From: Phoronis australis
Lineage: Eukaryota > Phoronida > Phoronidae
Direction: 5' to 3'
Assembly: GCA_002633005.1 (NCBI GenBank)
Contig: NMRA01000275.1
Location: forward strand, 121,282 to 185,281
DNA length: 64,000 nucleotides
The position numbers and the translations under genes were made by a program. Of this stretch, positions 1-10,179 are shown piece after piece (the stretch's first letter is position 1; the number at the start of each line of letters is the position of its first letter). A model generated the notes under the pieces. That model saw only the letters and a list, made by a program, of their open reading frames with translations. It was not told the DNA's origin and made no database searches.

Positions 1-1587
1 TTTTACGGGGGTTCGTTGACATTGCAACTAGGTCTGCAAATGAGCGTATTTTGGAAAGTCAACTCAATATCCTGTTGGTGGGGAACAAAATTCGGTTGTC
101 ACGTGATTGAAAATGAGGCGCGGGTCTTTTTCAGTTTTGTAGTATAGATTTGGGAGACCTTTTTCATCATGTTTGTATATGTCTGGGCTCTCAGTTCAGA
201 TTAAGTGGGTATAAGCATTAAAATGAGGGAAGATCGTTATTTTTGCTTGATATAAGTTTTGATCTGAAAATACCCGGCAAATGATAGACAGAATAGTTCG
301 AATAGACGCTTTGGTCATGTTTTAAAACCTCTTTGAATATGTATAAACATGGGTTACAATTTTAGCCGTTTTGGTATAAGCGTTGTTTCCCAAACCTAAG
401 GAAATGGCCGCTCTCTGCACATCAAACACCAGATCGAGATTGGCGCATGCCGAACAGATCACAACAATGATTATGTGTCCTCAAGAAATATAAATATCTG
501 TGCTGATGAGTGGATGAAAGTGAGCCGATGATAAACAACATGCGACTTGTCGGCAGCGTTCCATCGACCGTTCAAATAATCCAGACGCCACAATTAGCAA
601 AGAGACCAATTACTTTCATCTCCTATGAACAGGAAGGAATTTTCAAAACACCCAGGAAAAATGATTTACAAGTAAACATTTTGAATTCATGCTGTGAGGC
701 TGAATCATTATAACAATATATTTAAGATTACAGAATCTTTTTAAAGAGGACTAATTTCGTTAAACAGAAGTTCGTTAAATAGCTTTTGAACTAAAAAAAT
801 AGGATTCAATTTTCTACTAAATATTTCTGCACTTTCTTCTGCCAATACTATGGTGACAATTTTTATAAATCGCACTTCAAGCGAATGACTTACTTAACGA
901 AGAACAAACGCGTTGAACTTCGTCTGCACTAGAGATGTGGGTCTCAGACGATCAATAAACAATAAAGGTTCCAATGGGGTAGTCACGTCACCATTTTCAA
1001 TCTGAACAGTTTTGAACTAGCAGTTCGTTATGTATTTGCATGCATTAAGGTACATGTCTCTACAGCCGAAGATTTTGTTCTCAAGTGTTTTTCAAAGGCA
1101 CATAACGCCAAGTTTTACTTATAGGAGAATGTGAGTCACATTTTTACGGGTCTGGCTCACCCATCGTCCTCGACAAAAATGCATCATTTTGCCTGTCCGT
1201 TCGTTTAGGACCAATTTTGATTTTTTCCGCAAATGGTAGACATCTTGTACAAATAATAACTAACTTCTAAGTACAGTCGTCACTGTATCTTGAACGATTT
1301 TTTTTTCAATTTTTTTGTGTTTGCACAAGATGAATAAAACTAAGGTAATATTAATTGAAGTACACGAAGTGTATAAAATGAGTAAGTTTTAAAATAAAGA
1401 AATTCTTTATTATCACGATTTGAATCATCATTTAAGGTGCCCAAATCGATGAATATTTTGAGTCATCCAGTTGAGTAAATAATATGACCAAAGAGATGTG
1501 TTATCCTGATTGGTTATTCCATAAGGCAGACCATCGCGAGGTAAGGCCACAGAAAGCACAGCTTGACAACGGACGGACATCAGGATA
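1..1587. other. No recognised feature
   Basis: AT-rich sequence with short chance frames only. I see no homology, splice-bounded exon, promoter or repeat structure that I can support. It may be 5' flank or an upstream intron of the receptor gene. Confidence 0.5.
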
Positions 1588-2217
1588 TTGTTACCTTTTG
1601 TGCCAGGGATCTCAGATCGGGATAAATCTCATATGAGGGGTCCCGGTATCTCTGTTTCATTTAAGCCGGTTAATGACATAAGGAATCTGTTGATGAATGT
1701 GAAGAATAAGACAGTGAAAGAGAAAAAATCTAATATAGTGTATGGTATTTCATGCTCGGATTCAGGATGCGAGGAATCATATATTGGTGAAACCAAACAA
1801 GCCCTGAAAAGTTAGATCAGTCAACATCGCCGGTCCCGTTACGGAAATTGTTATGATTCGGCGGTATTCTCCCACATGGCTAGTACGGAACATTCTTTCT
1901 CCGTGGAGGATGTCACTATTCTAGATAGGGAAGAAAACTGCTTCAAACGAGGGGTTAAGGAGGCAATAGACGAAAGAGTGGACTATAATCCCAGTTAAAA
2001 CAGACAAGCGGGCCTGAGATTTCAGTCACCAAGAACTTGGGATAGGGCGCTAAAGAGTATCTCGCGCAAACTGTGCTATCAAACACATGATGAGTCACGT
2101 GACACCTCAGTGGCCTACCGAAGTCCTCGAGATGAGGACGCAACGAAGCTAACTCAATCCATAAGTCCAGTAATTGATTTATTTTTTCATATGAAAATAC
2201 AAATAGTTTTCATTTGA
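1588..2217 (+). pseudogene. GIY-YIG endonuclease remnant of a Penelope-like retroelement
   Basis: The reading frame shows NIVYGISCSDSGCEESYIGE, then TKQALKS, a stop, ISQHRRSRYG, AVFSHMASTEHSF, TILDREENCFKRGVKEAIDE, a second stop, then RFQSPRTWDRAL. This is the GIY-YIG nuclease layout (paired Y-x-I/YIG, an R-x-x-QH helix, and E in the KEAI helix) used by Penelope-like elements to nick target DNA. TAG at 1813 and TAA at 1996 interrupt one otherwise continuous frame, so both look like point nonsense mutations. The reverse-transcriptase part is not found upstream. Homology fades after about 2110. A GIY-YIG gene of another origin is possible but less likely. Confidence 0.75.
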
Positions 2218-2399
2218 AGAGCAAACGTAAAAGTGCCTTATTAGGTTGTTTAACAAATACTTGGGCATGTGTATGTGAAATAGGTCTAGCAATCTGAATA
2301 CGATAAGGGCCATTTCGGGAATTGCCCTTGTTGTTATAATTTGTTCGTCTACGTGCACTTCTCAGAACGTATAGAATTCCAAGCCAGTTACTAGTCTGG

Positions 2400-3180
2400 T
2401 ATCTATGCACCGCCAAAGCTTTCGTAAACGAGCACGTTTCTGTGCGTTGAAACGTGCTCATTCGGTGCGCACAACTGCTAAATCAATGAACGCGCAGAAT
2501 TAGTAATTTATAACGCGCATTGCGCTTATTCAACTCTCAGAGTTGGTTATTCAATCCGCAGAATTGGCCTTCAGTCGAAAAATAAGGTTTGAATTTCGAA
2601 GATTATAGTTGCCAATTTCCATAAAGTGAGCATCTTAATGAAAGTGCTATTGATTTTTGAGGGGCAAACAAGTTTCAAATTATAATATAGTACATAAAAC
2701 TTCAATTAATTTTTACTTTTGCTCAGGGCATGGCATTTATGTGGAAACATTACTGACACTAGCATGACTCAGCTTTGTTCGCTTGTTGTCTTGAAAACCT
2801 AAAATTGGTGGTGTTTTATCCTAAGACTCTTTTAAGGGGTCTTAAAGGCACCTACTAACCCCAACAGATCCATTGGAAACACTCTTACTTGGAATTTGGG
2901 ATACCTTACTGCAACAGGCTGAAGGCCTTGGTTGCACATGCATGTAATTCATTGAAACAAAGTAGGCATACTGGTTCAAGATACGCGTTGAATAAGCAAT
3001 TGTGCGCGTTGATTGAATAATTCCATGCGTTGAGTAAGTGCAGAAAGGTAGTCATTTAAGAACCGATTGCGCCAGTCAAATAGCTAACTCTGCGCTCTGA
3101 TTAAGCAATTGTAGTTGAAAAAGTATATTTCAACGCACAGAAATGGTACTCTTTTGAGAACATTTAACGCTTCATAGCTG
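2400..3180. repeat. Diverged dispersed repeat, copy 1
   Basis: Phrases such as CGCGCAGAATT, TTGAATTTCGAAGA and TTTTTACTTTTGCTCAGGG recur with modest divergence and the same order at 6590-7190. The pair flanks the TTAA element at 3638-6514. I do not recognise the family; ends could not be set. Confidence 0.45.
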
Positions 3181-3855
3181 GGTAAGTCGTTAGGCTTAGG
3201 ACTTTAACTGAGATTCTGAAATGTTTTACTTGCCAGGTGACCCAAATCAGCCACTAGGTGACCCAAATCAGCCACTATTATATAACTCCAAACTCCAATA
3301 ACCTGACCAAATCACGGATACCGAATTAACATAAAAATTGACAATGACAATGAATTCTGATTTCAGTCGTTAGCTGGATGTTCTTCATGGAAGCCGATTT
3401 TTATGAGCAGTTAAAAAGAAAATGCTAACGAGGTCAGCAAGACATTAACAGTAACGGAATAAAACGTTTTCGTTACATTCTGAATAAAGTTCGCGCATTA
3501 ATGAAAGGGTCAAGTAGCTGTTTTTAAGTACGGATGTGTGCAATTTTAAACAAATAACCCATTCTCGGAATGTATGACCTACCAACCAAGGTCGCGTTAA
3601 TATCCGGACTCGAACAGTCCTCTTCGCAGCCCCTTAAACGAGAAGGATACCTTTTTTCATGTCGTATTTAGTAAAAAATACGGTTAGTTTATTATTAGTC
3701 GTGCCTTACTCTGGAAGTGATGTTTAAGGGGGTTAAGAATTTCCCACCATTTTGTTTTCACATAGTCTGACTGTGTGAGCTGTCGATCAGTCATTGGTTT
3801 TTCTCGGTTGGGATAAGCTCGGCTGTCGTTTGCATTTATTTACGAGTCAGTCAAC

Positions 3856-5897
3856 ATGCCGCACGGTTGCTGTGTACCGTTATATACTCACTTTCGTTTC
3901 ACGCGTACTTTGGGTATACCATTACACAGTTTTCCGAAAGATGACACGCTCAGCTGTACTTGGCTCATTCGTGTGAAGAGCCCAGCGTTACCGTACACGC
4001 AACGTACAAAGCAATGGAGAATTGACCTAACGCCAGGATTACGACTGACGGCTTTTCTGACAAATCAGAACGCAGCATTCTTTACACACCTTCGTCTGCG
4101 TTTCCAAGCCTCCACACAAATGTATTTTAGCCGACAAACAATACGTTGTCGTGTAAAACCTGTTTTAGTCTATAGCTGAAGAAACTGAGTGATAAGAGTG
4201 GTGATTACTCAAAGGTCCAAGAAACACACTTTTCAGTTTAGTGGCTATAGTGTACGCTTATTCGATTTTGACTCCGGAGTTTCACTCGTCTGGCCTCCTT
4301 TGTCTCAGCACCTACTGGATCTCAGCACTATAGTCTAGCAATAGTCCCTGGAAATTGTTTTTATATTTTAACTATTTTTCAGTTATTTTGACCTATAGAC
4401 ATCGTTTTGTTTCGTAGCAGAGGTACACTTTTTGTCATTGATATACCCCTAAGCTGGCGTTTAACTGAACTTTTGTCCAAAATTGAGGGATTCGATCGGC
4501 ACAGGGAGGGACATTAGATTACTGAACTCAAAGCCTTGTTCGAGCTGTTGTCACGAAAAAATACAAACAGATGAATTACTTTTTGATGAGAACCTCTGGT
4601 ATACACTTCGCCTGAGTGTTACAGAGAGCTCATTTTGAAGTTATTGAAACATGATATTTAGATTTATGAAGCTTTAAAAAAGGAATTTGAGCTATTTTTG
4701 TAAATTGCCATTTTTGCCGCTAAACAGTCTTGTCGTTTTTGGTAACCATACCACAGTTTAACGATCATGCTACGCTTAAAGTAAGTGCAAGCTATCTTTG
4801 TGCAGTAGAACTACAAAAAATGCGAATTTTGTCAGAAGATAAGCCTAACTTAAATGTCTTAATGGTGCAATCATAGCCAATTCCATGCATTGATTGGACT
4901 TGGACACAGCCCTAGACCTACCGGAGCTAACTTTTTGACCGGGAGAAGATGAGTGGCTACTTGAGCTATAAACCTGAGTTTTTTTAATCGAAATATTTCG
5001 GTCGAAGATTAGAAAAGCGTAAACATTGCCATCGACTTGACCTACTTTACTCGGGGAGCCCCACGGGCAGTTGTGACCTACTTTTCATTTGGCGGGTTTT
5101 AGCAGACGACAGAATAAAAAAATCGGTGAATCTTCACTGATTTTGTTCGAAATATCCTAAAATCTATGGCATCGTTAAGATAATTCGACTTTAAGGAACA
5201 TACCCAGCTTTACCTGAACACATCGCATCAGTGGCCTTGTCATCTGTCAGGTGAAGGTGAAGCCCGTGTGGGGTTCTTCGGATTTTCGCTGGCTCCGAAA
5301 TACTTTTTCTCAAACACTTATTTTTTCATCGTCACCTTTCCAAATTCCCACATCGCCTGTTTCAGGTAGTGCAAAAACACTAATTGATTCCACCATGAAC
5401 GTCGTTTAGCGACAGTATATTTGTCCCTGACATGTTGTTTGTTTGTCGGGTGTCACTTGACTTTTCGCAAGGGGGCGTAGCTTGCGATAGGTCAATTACC
5501 GAGCGTGTGGCAAGCATTTTCTGCCGTCGGATTACGAAAAAATATATACGCAGAATTGATGAAGGTTCCTGCAAAACAACGCCTGATTCCCGCTACTGCC
5601 CTGTTGCCAGCCCCGAGATGTGCAGTTTTGAAGCGAGTGGCCTCGCGAGCTGTGGCCTCTACAGTGACCGGAGGCGCTTCATCTACTGTCACCCGTGCCT
5701 CCAAACGTACTCCAGTGCGTGCAGACCCGGAAACCAGCAGTGAGTCGCTTTGTGCTGGTGTTGTTTCCAGACCAGAGCATGTAAGCAGCCCTGCAGCGAT
5801 GTTGAATAGTGTGAGTGAATACAGGCCACCAGTGGGGAGAACAGTTCGTCGTCCACTGATCAGGCCTGTAAGCCAAACTTTGATAAGTTTATTGTAG
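3856..5897 (+). pseudogene. THAP-domain gene split by an insertion
   Basis: The first half (3856-4020) reads MPHGCCVPLYTHFRFTRTLG, then PLHSFPKDDTLSCTWLIRV, the N-terminal part of a THAP zinc-finger. The second half (5494-5897) carries [14 protein letters not shown] and an Ala/Ser/Thr-rich tail. The intact layout is seen in the related copy at 31431, where GTGGAGAATTACCG is continuous; here GAGAATT and AATTACCG are 1470 bp apart. There is also a single-base loss near 3990 and a frameshift after the junction. THAP domains bind DNA, and in Kolobok and P-type elements serve in transposon-end recognition. Not functional here. Confidence 0.72.
4024..5493. mobile_element. Nested DNA transposon with short inverted ends
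   Basis: The insert interrupts the THAP frame. Its ends are inverted: GACCTAACGCCAGG on the left and, reversed, GACCTATCGCAAGC on the right. AATT is present at both borders (4020-4023 and 5494-5497), while the uninterrupted relative at 31594 has it once. Because AATT is a palindrome, the duplication could be AATT or just the inner AT, so the superfamily stays open. No transposase frame was seen in its 1470 bp. Confidence 0.62.
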
Positions 5898-6518
5898 ACT
5901 TGACTTAAGTCTTGGAGCTATTTAGAAGGTGCCAGGTGTGTGGCATGTTAGCGGTTTGGTGCTCAGGTCATCATCCAGTGGGAACAGCATAGACATTCTA
6001 TTGATGAGGTCGGCATAAGAGTGCGCACAGCTGTCTGTGCGTATTCTGCCTCACTATACTCGGGCTCAAACATTCATGTATATCCACCCACTGACTGTTC
6101 GTGAAAAAATTCCTCGCCACCACTGCTATGAGCAATGTCTCCGTCACTCACGTCATTGTGTCTGTGATATGAGTCGCCGACTCCATTTTCATGCTACTAC
6201 AAGCTAAAAGATTCCTAAATCCAACATAACTTAGTTCTCTGACAACTTAGATTGTCTTAGAATACTCGTCGATGGGAATTGGTGACAATTTTAGGAAACC
6301 AGCACATAAACAACAGTAGAAAAGATCCCCACAGTAACCTCGAACGCACTACAAAATAGCGGGAAATTCTTAACCCCCTAAACGTCACTTCCGGAGTATT
6401 GCACGACTAATTAATAAATTTACTGGGAGGCGTAATTGACTGAAACATATGTCTGGGATAATCAACGAACCGTATTTTTACTAAAATTAACATGGAAAAA
6501 GGCTGTCTTCACCTTTAA

Positions 6519-7251
6519 CCGTTGGCAAATTGATTAGCAGTTAAGTGAGTGTAAAACCCTTTACGCGCTAACAACTGAAAGGATTGGAGTTCCATAAGGT
6601 TCTTTCTGCGCGTTAAAATGTGCTTTTTCAACGTTTCAACGCGCACAATTGGTTACTTAAAGCACAAAATTGTTATTTTTGATGAGGAATAAAAACGTTT
6701 CGTTACGCGGGCCAATACTTAATTTTAGTACGGATATTGAATTTCGAAGACTGTTGTCGATTTTTATATACCGATCATGTTAATTAACGTGTTATTGACT
6801 GTGAGAGATACTTTGTTTCAAACTATCAAACTTATTAATTTTCACTTTTGATGAGGGATGGTTTTCATTCAATGACTCAGGTAACAGCCCTTACAATAAC
6901 ATAATTCTGCGTCTTTCGTTTGGTGACTTGACAATGGAGCCTAAACGCCTTGACGTGAAAAGCCGTTGCGGTAACCACTGATAGGATAGGAAGTCCATGC
7001 GAAGAATAAGGAGCAAGAACTTTTTTGTGCATACAAATGTGCTTATTCTACGCTCAGAAAGTGCTATTATTTGCGTAGAACGATCATTGGAATGGGGAAT
7101 AAAGGTGTTACGCTACGCGTGCTTACATCGATGCGCGTACACGTATTATTTTGTTAAATATGGCGCGATATGACTAAATTGTGTTCGTTACGGCACTGTA
7201 TGGGTAAGTGCGCGAACCATTTGCGACAGCAGCTGGGTTGGGAAACGATAA
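6519..7251. repeat. Diverged dispersed repeat, copy 2
   Basis: From about 6590 to 7190 this repeats the phrases of 2400-3180 (ATTGAATTTCGAAGA; TTTTCACTTTTGATGAGGG; CGCGCACAATT). The rest holds nothing I recognise. Confidence 0.42.
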
Positions 7252-7476
7252 TCATGTAGGCTCTTTCATCCGAGGACTCAGAAAAGGATTCTGTTTCTGA
7301 CTGAAGAAAATGATTCTTCTAGGCGTTACTTCGTTTTGCGCTGCGGCAACATCGGCATAGTGGTTACGGCGGTTACAGTCTCGACACGTTTTACGGTATG
7401 CCGGGCAACGACGAGGGGCGTGATTGGTTGCACATGTGCCACACACTGGAGGCTGCTGAGTTGACTGCGCTTTTTT
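7252..7476 (-). pseudogene. Gag-type zinc-knuckle remnant of an LTR retrotransposon
   Basis: Read on the minus strand: QSTQQPPVCGTCATNHAPRR, then CPAYRKTCRDCNRRNHYADV. This is the CxxC...C...CxxC...H arrangement found at the end of Gag in Gypsy-like retrotransposons of animals, where it binds RNA. The final Cys expected after ADV is missing, and the frame runs into unrelated sequence. No protease or polymerase follows, so only a fragment is present. Confidence 0.6.
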
Positions 7477-8214
7477 AACAACCTAGGCTAGGTTAAAATT
7501 GTTTTCACCCGAGTGAAAAGGGAAAAATGAAAAAAATAATTTAACTAAAATGGTGATGATACTTTCGAGTTACCGTACTTCACTGGTTTTCTGTTATAGT
7601 TAGAACTCTACGGCGTCCTAATGAAAACGTTTGCTGCTTACTGAGGTCGTCTTTCCAAATAATCATTGAACTCGACTTTTCCTCCTTGAACTTCATAAAC
7701 GCCCAGACACGTTCACTGTCTACCTTAAACTGATTGATGTGATGATAAAACAAAGACCCCCTACAATTGTGCATGTTTGCCTTTTGAATTAAGCGGGCTG
7801 ACAACAAAAGCGCTAGCGAAAACGCCAGTAGTTTTTGGGTAACTTAAACCTTCACAAAAGCGACAGCAAAAATGACCCTTACGACCGTTCACATTACTGT
7901 ACTTCTATTGCTAGTGAAAGTACTGGTGAAAACTCTCTAGCTGGAGTTTTAGAACGTATGAAAACCGGGTATTAGTGCCGCGAATGAGCGCAAAACGAAT
8001 CTATCCAAAAGACGAGAAGTGGTGATAAATTTCAGAGTTCCCCCGCGCACGTTGCGGTGGAGAGAGCACCTCCAAGATTTAGTCAGAGGTTGCACAAATT
8101 CCCGAGTTGATCTCAATATGTTCAACTTTACTTCTTTCTGTTAGTGAATGAGAAGCCAAGTTACGTTATTTTTCTACAATGCTACTGCTCCTAGCACTGA
8201 AACATTATATAATC
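7477..8214. other. Non-coding stretch with a piece of the GCTAGCG repeat
   Basis: 7790-7930 contains AAGCGCTAGCGAAAACGCCAG and ACGACCGTTCACATTA, shared (partly inverted) with 62985-63700. The remainder shows no feature I can support. Confidence 0.4.
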
Positions 8215-8365
8215 CCCAGTAGACATGGGCGGCGCAGAACTGAAACAAGTGAGGGCTATAGCTACCAGCCCCCCTNCACCGCTCATAGATCATAGGCAGC
8301 GCAGCACTGAAAAAATGAGGGCTACAACCCTTCCCTCAGCCCCTATGGTGCGACGCCCATGGACT
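8215..8365 (+). repeat. Two-copy direct repeat, about 70 bp
   Basis: GGCGGCGCAGAACTGAAACA, then GTGAGGGCTATAGCTACC, recurs as GGCAGCGCAGCACTGAAAAA, then ATGAGGGCTACAACCC. A single N is present at 8276, so local assembly quality is doubtful. Confidence 0.5.
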
Positions 8366-8503
8366 AGAAGGGTCCAGGCGGCTACACGACGTTAAGAAGT
8401 ATTACAAGCAGTGAATAAGTTTTATGATTCACAATTTTTCGCATTTGCCAAATTGTTTTAGTTTGTGCAGTGCGAGCTTCAAAATATTGACAGTTCGTTA
8501 GTG

Positions 8504-8860
8504 CTTGAGATAGACTCTAGAACTTGGCTAGTAAGGCTTGAGATAGACTCTACAACTTGGCCAGTAAGGGCTTATTATTTCAAGTTATTACTTGAGATAG
8601 ACTCTACAACTTGGCTAGTAAGGCCTTATCATTTCAAGTTATTGCTTGAGATAGACTCTACAATTTGTCCAGTAAGGGCTTATTATTTCAAGTTATTACT
8701 TGAGATAGACTCTACAACTTGGCTAGTAAGGCCTTCTCATTTCAAGTTATTGCTTGAGATAGACCCTACAACTTGGCCAGTAAGGGCTTATTATTTCAAG
8801 TTATTACTTGAGATACACTCTACAACTTGGCCAGTAAGCGCTTATCATTTCAAGTTATGC
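8504..8860 (+). repeat. 54-bp minisatellite with alternating unit types
   Basis: Units start with CTTGAGATAGACTCTACAAC at 8537, 8591, 8645, 8699, 8753 and 8807, exactly 54 bp apart, preceded by a 33-bp partial unit at 8504. Two unit types alternate: one with CCAGTAAGGGCTTATTATTT, the other with CTAGTAAGGCCTTATCATTT or TTCTCATTT, so the effective period is 108 bp. Because 54 is divisible by three, the array is open on the + strand as an 18-residue repeat (LEIDSTTWPVRAYYFKLL); I see no start, splice or homology support for expression. Confidence 0.92.
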
Positions 8861-8875
8861 GCTGAGCTCGAATAA

Positions 8876-9876
8876 TAATGAACTGCGGTACTTTTTCAAA
8901 CTAGAGAATTAGTTTTCTTCTTAGTAACAAGTTGATGCCTTTTTTGTATCCGTAAGTGGTTTAAATCGCTTCTTACACGAAGCGAGAGTTTATAATCGCT
9001 TGAAACAGTTTTCCATTTAGATCTATTGTACTGACATAGATCTTAAAAATGAGAGTTCAAAAAGGCGTCCAGTCTACTTTTTTACAAAAAATCAGCATAG
9101 CACAAATACATAAACTCCTTGTTTTTGATTTTGCCTTTATAATCCTGTTCATAATGTCAGGTTCTGATGGTTACAAAGAATCACCCGATGTTTTCCTGAC
9201 TTCCACACTGCCTTGGCGACTGAAACTAACCTACCGTGACAAGAATTTTCCTCAAGCGTAGGAACCATTTCTCATCTGATTCTGGCTTAAAGCCTATTTT
9301 ATAACAGTAATTGAGCTAAATTAAAATTTGTTTTTGACAGAAGCCGAGGGTTTATTGTTCCTTCAAGTCCTGTCTACAAAATCCGATATTTGTATGTAAC
9401 TTCGAACACGACTTTGGTCTTTCGTTTGACCTGCAAAGAACTGATAGTTCGCTCTGGCACGAGACTGCTCTGTAAATAAATTGACAAGAAGTGATAACTA
9501 AATTTGTAGAGCCTCGTCTCAGCAATAATGAACTGCAAAACCCAGAAGTCACATCAACTGTAACAAAGGAACAATTTTACAACGTTAAATAGTCTAAATC
9601 AAAATGTGTTTTTAAGATGGAGGGCGGGTTTATAGCCTTTTATCTTTCACAGCAGTACTTTAGACAGTCATTTTGCAAACACATGGTTTCGCGGGACTAG
9701 CACAATGCATTTGAATTCGTTTTAATTTGTATGATATTAGGAAGAGCAAAATGTGATTGAGGCGTTAAGTAGTAATAGGTCCAGTTCTATCGTTCGACAT
9801 AGAATAGTAAAGTGCGTTTTGTGTTGACTCCTTTAAATGATCCATCTTATTTCCTTCTCTCATAACTCTTCTACAG
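8876..9876. other. Upstream flank or intron before Ig exon 1
   Basis: AT-rich. A 70-residue frame at 9049-9261 has a hydrophobic stretch (KLLVFDFAFIILFIMSG) but no donor in suitable phase. 9380-9640 shares phrases (AAAGAACTGAYAGTTCGC; ATGGAGGG) with 40460-40690, suggesting a diverged dispersed repeat. Confidence 0.35.
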
Positions 9877-10179
9877 TGGAAGCGTTAGTTCTCGTGAGCA
9901 GAAACGGTCGACTTCCGTTTACTGGATCAACAGTTATAGAGTGCAGCGATGAGAACGCGCCATCCAGTATACGGTTTCAGCATCTGGACAATGACGGCAA
10001 CTGGCGGGACATCGACGCTACAAAACCGGGGAGCAGAGTTGCAGTGAGGAAACAAACCAAGGTGCTAACACTGACACGAGACACGTGGTTAAGGATGGAA
10101 GAATTAAATGGGGCTTACAGGTGCATGACGCGCTTAGAGACGGTTTACACGATTAAACTACCAAGCAGAAGACTGCACG
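9877..10179 (+). CDS. Exon: Ig-like domain 1 of the receptor phosphatase
   Basis: The exon encodes about 101 residues after an acceptor ending CTACAG and before a GTACAG donor; phase 1 at both ends. It shows an Ig-type Cys pair, VIECSDEN near residue 19 and GAYRCMTR near residue 83, with the usual L...L...G-Y-x-C lead-in to the second Cys. Position fits the first Ig module of a Tie-like ectodomain, although sequence identity to any named Ig family is too low to see by eye. This is the first recognised exon, and upstream signal-peptide coding is missing from my reading. Confidence 0.72.

Larger units (their letters stand above)
3638..6514 (+). mobile_element. TTAA-flanked THAP transposon of Kolobok type (non-autonomous, interrupted)
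   Basis: TTAA sits on both sides (3634-3637 and 6515-6518). The termini are inverted: the left end starts ACGAGAAGGATACCTTTTTT and the right end, read in reverse, starts AGGTGAAGACAGCCTTTTTC. The inverted similarity continues inward (AAAATACGGTT versus AACCGTATTTT; TGGAAGTGATGTTTA versus TAAACGTCACTTCCGG), giving arms of roughly 130-170 bp. A decayed THAP frame lies inside. TTAA target duplication plus a THAP domain is the combination known for Kolobok elements. No transposase core was seen, so it was presumably mobilised in trans. About half of its length is a nested insertion at 4024-5493. Confidence 0.72.

Noticed and set aside
9049-9261. A 70-residue frame with a hydrophobic run, as signal-peptide exon
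   Set aside because: The hydrophobic stretch begins near residue 23, no phase-1 donor follows it, and no homology supports it.
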